Shown here in pieces: positions 42,251 through 45,155 of a stretch of DNA of 45,155 nucleotides. Position numbers and translations under genes: made by a program. Source of the stretch: Affinirhizobium lemnae (GTDB lineage: Bacteria > Pseudomonadota > Alphaproteobacteria > Rhizobiales > Rhizobiaceae); assembly GCF_022968395.1 (NCBI RefSeq), contig NZ_JALJQZ010000031.1, positions 1 through 45,155 on the forward strand. The letters are read 5' to 3'. The stretch's first letter is position 1. Each line of letters opens with the position of its first letter. A model generated the notes under the pieces. It was not told where the DNA came from. It did no database searches and saw only the letters and a program-made list of their open reading frames with translations.

Positions 42251-42753
42251 TGGCGGATATCCAGAAGTTCGTCATCATGGGTGTGTCCGGCTCCGGCAAG
42301 TCATCGGTCGGCGCAGCTCTTTCGGAGAAGACCGGCGCGCCTTACGTGGACGGCGATGACCTGCACACCGAAAGCAATATCGAAAAGATGAGTGCGGGCA
42401 TTCCGCTGACCGACGAAGACCGTTGGCCTTGGCTTGCCGCTGTGGGCGAACGGCTGGGCAACCATAAGGGCGAGATCTTCATTGGCTGCTCTGCACTCAA
42501 GCACTCCTATCGCGATCTGATCCGCGAGAAGGCGGGAGAGCCTGTCCTCTTCATTCATCTCACAGGCGCGAAAGAGGTGATTGCCGAGCGGATGAAGCAT
42601 CGTCCCGGACATTTCATGCCAACCTCGCTGCTGGATAATCAGTTCGCGACGCTGGAACCGCCGGGAGAAGGCGAACTGTCTGTCGATGCCGATATTGGGC
42701 AACCTCTGGATGAGGTGGTCCAGGACATTCTGAACAAAATCGGAAGGAACTGA
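42250..42753 (+). CDS. gntK: Gluconokinase (GntK type)
   Basis: 167-residue kinase that phosphorylates gluconate to 6-phosphogluconate. Walker A MGVSGSGKSSVGAALSE (residues 10-26), GDDLHTESNIEKMSAGIPLTDEDRWPWL (the substrate and magnesium region characteristic of GntK), CSALKHSYRDLIR, and HFMPTSLLDNQFATLE near the C-terminus. Overlaps the SDR gene by one base and lies two bases before the next gene, so this is one tight operon. 6-Phosphogluconate then enters Entner-Doudoroff or pentose-phosphate metabolism. Confidence 0.95.
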   Translation: MADIQKFVIMGVSGSGKSSVGAALSEKTGAPYVDGDDLHTESNIEKMSAGIPLTDEDRWPWLAAVGERLGNHKGEIFIGCSALKHSYRDLIREKAGEPVLFIHLTGAKEVIAERMKHRPGHFMPTSLLDNQFATLEPPGEGELSVDADIGQPLDEVVQDILNKIGRN

Positions 42754-42755
42754 CG

Positions 42756-43643
42756 ATGAGCAACCGGGTCGCCCTGATCGGCGCAGGCGCAATGGGTGGG
42801 GCGATCGGTCAGCGCCTCGCCGAGACGGGTCAGCAATTGACGGTGTTCGATCCCGATCCTGCCAAGATTGCAGCACTGGAGGCCTTTGGCGCAAAGCGGG
42901 CTGCCAGTGCGGCGGAAGCCGCGTCCGTTTCGGATTTCGTCATCCTCAGCCTCAACGCGCCAAAGATTGTTCGGCTCGCGGTTTTTGGTGACAAGGGTGT
43001 TGCCGCGGGCGCGGCTCCCGGCACCCTTATCATCGACATGTCGTCCATAGACCCGGAAGCGACCAGGGAACTCGCGGCAGAGGCGGCTGAAAAGGCCTTG
43101 CGCTGGGTGGATAGCCCGCTTTCCGGCGGCGCACCGAAAGCCCTGATCGGTCAGTTGACCCTGATGGCTGGCGGCACAGAGCAGGATGTGAGCGATGCCC
43201 ACAAGGTTCTCTGCCATGTTTCCTCCAACTACACCCATATGGGGCCGGTTGGGACAGGCCAGACGACGAAGCTCATCAATCAGGTCCTGTGCGGCTTGAA
43301 CTTTCTGGCTGTTGCCGAGGCGACCCAACTCGCGCTGGATGCCGGGGTCGATGCTGCCAAGATTCCGCAGGCGCTCAAGGGCGGACGTGCTGACAGCGCC
43401 ATCCTGCAGGAATATATGCCGCGCTTCGTGACCAAGGATTATCGGCGCACCGGTCGCATCGACAATATGGTGAAAGATCTGAACGGCGCGCAGGATCTCG
43501 CTCGCCGCACCAACACCGCCATGCCATTAACCGCCGTGTGTGCGGAGGTGCACCGCATGCTGACGGCTGCCGGGCTTGGCGGCGAAGATCAAGCGGCGCT
43601 GATGGAATTTTTCACGGGAGCGAAGAGGGAGATTTCGCCATGA
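42756..43643 (+). CDS. Beta-hydroxyacid dehydrogenase (tartronate semialdehyde reductase/6PGDH-like superfamily)
   Basis: 295-residue NAD(P)-dependent dehydrogenase of the GarR/GlxR/3-hydroxyisobutyrate dehydrogenase group. N-terminal Rossmann VALIGAGAMGGAIGQRL, substrate loop VDSPLSGGAPKALIGQLTLMAGG, catalytic Lys in GTGQTTKLINQVLCG. Substrate is uncertain; the length excludes classic 6-phosphogluconate dehydrogenase. Two bases after gntK and overlapping the next gene by 4 bp (ATGA), so it serves the same sugar-acid pathway. Confidence 0.85.
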   Translation: MSNRVALIGAGAMGGAIGQRLAETGQQLTVFDPDPAKIAALEAFGAKRAASAAEAASVSDFVILSLNAPKIVRLAVFGDKGVAAGAAPGTLIIDMSSIDPEATRELAAEAAEKALRWVDSPLSGGAPKALIGQLTLMAGGTEQDVSDAHKVLCHVSSNYTHMGPVGTGQTTKLINQVLCGLNFLAVAEATQLALDAGVDAAKIPQALKGGRADSAILQEYMPRFVTKDYRRTGRIDNMVKDLNGAQDLARRTNTAMPLTAVCAEVHRMLTAAGLGGEDQAALMEFFTGAKREISP

Positions 43644-43972
43644 TTACGCGCTATGCCTTGTTTGAAGGCACTGTAAAACCAGGCCAGACAGAAGCCTTTC
43701 GCACCGCTGTGATGGATGAAATCCTGCCGAAGTGGAAGCAGTTTCCAGGTGCGCTTGATGTGCGAGTGTCCTTCGCGGAAGCCAGAGATGATGGCGCGCC
43801 GGAATTCCCGATGATCCTCGCCGTCAATTATCCCAGCATCGAAGCCGTCGAACAGGCGCTGGCAAGTCCTGTGCGAACCGAAGCGCGGGCCGCGACCGAA
43901 AGCGTGCTCTCACGTTTCTTCGATGGCCGCATTCATCATCACGTGACGCTGGCCAACGAATTTCCGCTTTGA
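43640..43972 (+). CDS. Small protein with ferredoxin-like (Dabb/ABM/EthD-type) look
   Basis: 110-residue protein. MITRYALFEGTVKPGQTEAFRTAV and PMILAVNYPSIEAVEQALASPVR form the beta-alpha-beta pattern of dimeric alpha/beta-barrel proteins, and the end is RIHHHVTLANEFPL. Such proteins act as lyases, mutarotases or monooxygenases in catabolic operons, and no specific family can be assigned. Its ATG overlaps the dehydrogenase stop. Last gene of the plus-strand idn operon. Confidence 0.75.
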   Translation: MITRYALFEGTVKPGQTEAFRTAVMDEILPKWKQFPGALDVRVSFAEARDDGAPEFPMILAVNYPSIEAVEQALASPVRTEARAATESVLSRFFDGRIHHHVTLANEFPL

Positions 43973-44038
43973 TTGACGGATCATCGGTTTTACCCGCCAC
44001 CTCCACTTGCGCCGGTTCAATAAACAGGCTCTAGTTGG

Positions 44039-44054
44039 ATGGTATCGATAACAA
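44039..44054. promoter_or_regulatory. Operator-like site upstream of the LacI/GntR-type gene
   Basis: ATGGTATCGATAACAA matches the perfect palindrome at 41431-41446 in 14 of 16 positions. It lies 10 bp before the regulator start at 44064, a classic place for autorepression. Confidence 0.75.
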
Positions 44055-44063
44055 AGGCGTTTG

Positions 44064-45077
44064 ATGAGCCAGATCCGTAAACCGCCCACCATGGCGGACA
44101 TCGCGCGCGTCACGGGCGTTTCGCCGATGACGGTTTCGCGTGCGTTCAAGACGGACAGCCTCATCAGCAAGGAAACGCGGGACGCCATCCTGAAGGCCGC
44201 AGAAGATCTGGGCTATGTGTTCGATGCCACGGCTTCGAACCTGCGCTCCCAGAAGACCGATTTCGTGGCCGTCACGATCCCTTCGATCAACAATGCCAAC
44301 TTTGCCGATACGGTGGGCGGTCTTTCCGAAACGCTCGCCGCCCGCAACATGCAGATCCTGCTCGGTTATACCAATTATGACATGCAGGAAGAAGAGCGGC
44401 TGATCGAGCAACTGCTGCGTCGTAAACCGGAAGCCATTGTGGTGACGGGCGGAAAACACACCGCGCGTGCCCGCAAACTGCTGGAAAACGCGCCCATTCC
44501 CGTAATCGAAACATGGGATGTTCCCGCTGAGCCCATCGGTCGCTTCGTGGGCTTTTCGAACGCCGGCGTCGTGCGCGGCATGGTGGATCATCTCGTTCGG
44601 ACAGGCTATAGCCGTATCGCTTTCATCGGCGGCGATGTGGGGCGCGATACGCGCGGCAGCGACAGACGCCAGGGCTTTCTGGAGGCCATGCGCCAACACG
44701 GGCTCGATACGTCCCGGCTGATTGCAGCAGGCCCACCGCCGATTTCCATGCGGGAAGGCGCCAATGCCATGGCGCGGCTTCTTGAGCAGTTTCCTGATAC
44801 TGAAGCCGTGATCTGCGTGTCGGATCTCTCCGCCTTCGGTGCCTTGACCGAATGTCAGCGGCGGGGGATGCGCGTGCCGGAGGATATCTCGATCGGCGGC
44901 TTTGGTGCTTATGAAATCGGCAGCATTTGTGTGCCGACACTCACCACGATTGATGCGCACGCGCGCGATATCGGACGCAAGACCGGCTCCCTGCTGCTGG
45001 ACATTCTCGACGGCAAGCAGGATGTGGGCGATGTGCTCATCAAGCCTCAACTAATCGTTCGAGAAAGCACCCGCTGA
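44064..45077 (+). CDS. LacI/GntR-type regulator of the idonate/gluconate module
   Basis: 337-residue LacI-family regulator. HTH: PTMADIARVTGVSPMTVSRAFKTDSLISKETRDAILKAAEDLGY (about 8-51), hinge FDATASNLRSQKTDFVAV, sensor domain with NFADTVGGLSETLAARNMQILLGYTNYDMQEEERLIEQLL and DISIGGFGAYEIGSICVPTLTTIDA. The MADIARVTGVSPMTVSRAF type of HTH and sensor resemble GntR/IdnR. The in-frame TTG at 44061 is three bases upstream; ATG 44064 is preferred. It lies 91 bp after the small protein gene, with an operator copy between, so it can repress itself and, through 41431, both arms of the idn module. Ligand is probably gluconate or 6-phosphogluconate, by analogy. Confidence 0.9.
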   Translation: MSQIRKPPTMADIARVTGVSPMTVSRAFKTDSLISKETRDAILKAAEDLGYVFDATASNLRSQKTDFVAVTIPSINNANFADTVGGLSETLAARNMQILLGYTNYDMQEEERLIEQLLRRKPEAIVVTGGKHTARARKLLENAPIPVIETWDVPAEPIGRFVGFSNAGVVRGMVDHLVRTGYSRIAFIGGDVGRDTRGSDRRQGFLEAMRQHGLDTSRLIAAGPPPISMREGANAMARLLEQFPDTEAVICVSDLSAFGALTECQRRGMRVPEDISIGGFGAYEIGSICVPTLTTIDAHARDIGRKTGSLLLDILDGKQDVGDVLIKPQLIVRESTR

Positions 45078-45155
45078 TTTAGGTCGTGGTGATGATTTAA
45101 GGATTGGGATTCCCAAAAGAGCGCAAATCGGATTCAAAGCTGATTTTGGAGATCG

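Noticed and set aside
45104..45155. TTGGGA-T-TCCCAA palindrome and flanking sequence at the window end, considered as an insertion-sequence edge
   Set aside because: No transposase, terminal repeat partner or target duplication is visible in the window, so an element cannot be supported.

Overview
The window reads as a Rhizobiales chromosome or, more likely, secondary replicon, close to the Rhizobium/Agrobacterium group. The pointers are high GC with alphaproteobacterial codon use, a minCDE operon preceded by a CtrA-type box, a DUF1127 small protein, a predicted alpha-r14/NfeR1-type small RNA with repeated anti-Shine-Dalgarno loops, a GGAAC-N17-CGTT (sigma EcfG type) promoter, and several ABC sugar-uptake and LacI modules. 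In Sinorhizobium and Agrobacterium minCDE lies on a large secondary replicon, which agrees with the accessory, catabolic character here, but replicon identity cannot be proven from the window.

Layout. (1) 1-7.3 kb: a D-amino-acid transaminase divergent from a GhrA-type 2-hydroxyacid reductase, a YbiO-like MscS channel, a frameshifted C-terminal remnant of an M20 amidohydrolase, and a YdeP/FdhF-type molybdopterin oxidoreductase. (2) 7.3-18 kb: a P450, then a compact set of cytochrome b561, stand-alone RibD-type reductase, methyltransferase, GT4 glycosyltransferase, atypical PTPS/QueD-fold protein, zinc-type dehydrogenase, GTP cyclohydrolase II, CDP-alcohol phosphatidyltransferase, UPF0104/LPG-synthase-type membrane protein and an LtaS-like membrane sulfatase-fold enzyme. 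This combination looks like an uncharacterised pathway that starts from GTP (a diaminopyrimidine or pterin) and ends with glycosyl, methyl and membrane-lipid chemistry; I recognise no described pathway with this gene set. (3) 18-22.5 kb: a membrane GGDEF-EAL protein followed by two tandem paralogous periplasmic amino-acid-binding proteins with no permease. (4) 22.5-25.1 kb: minE-minD-minC, CtrA-type boxes, the predicted small RNA and DUF1127. (5) 25.3-26.3 kb: an M19 dipeptidase.

(6) 26.4-37.7 kb: a LacI regulator divergent from an uronate-oligosaccharide operon: GH105-type unsaturated glycuronyl hydrolase, KduI, an 823-residue protein of unknown function, a full ABC importer (binding protein, two permeases, ATPase) and a YhdH-type reductase. 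(7) 37.7-38.5 kb: an intergenic stretch holding a previously easy-to-miss 54-codon gene with a sigma EcfG type promoter. (8) 38.5-45.1 kb: an idonate/ketogluconate/gluconate module on both strands (SMP-30 lactonase, IdnD, 2-ketoacid reductase; then gluconate 5-dehydrogenase, gluconokinase, beta-hydroxyacid dehydrogenase, small ferredoxin-fold-like protein), with a LacI/GntR-type regulator. A 16-bp perfect palindrome in the divergent promoter recurs in near-identical form in front of the regulator gene, which gives a self-consistent operator model.

Together regions 6 and 8 describe import of uronate-containing oligosaccharides, removal and isomerisation of the unsaturated uronate, and interconversion of aldonic/keto-aldonic acids into 6-phosphogluconate. 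Functions are read from recognised motifs and remembered family sequences; no database search was run.
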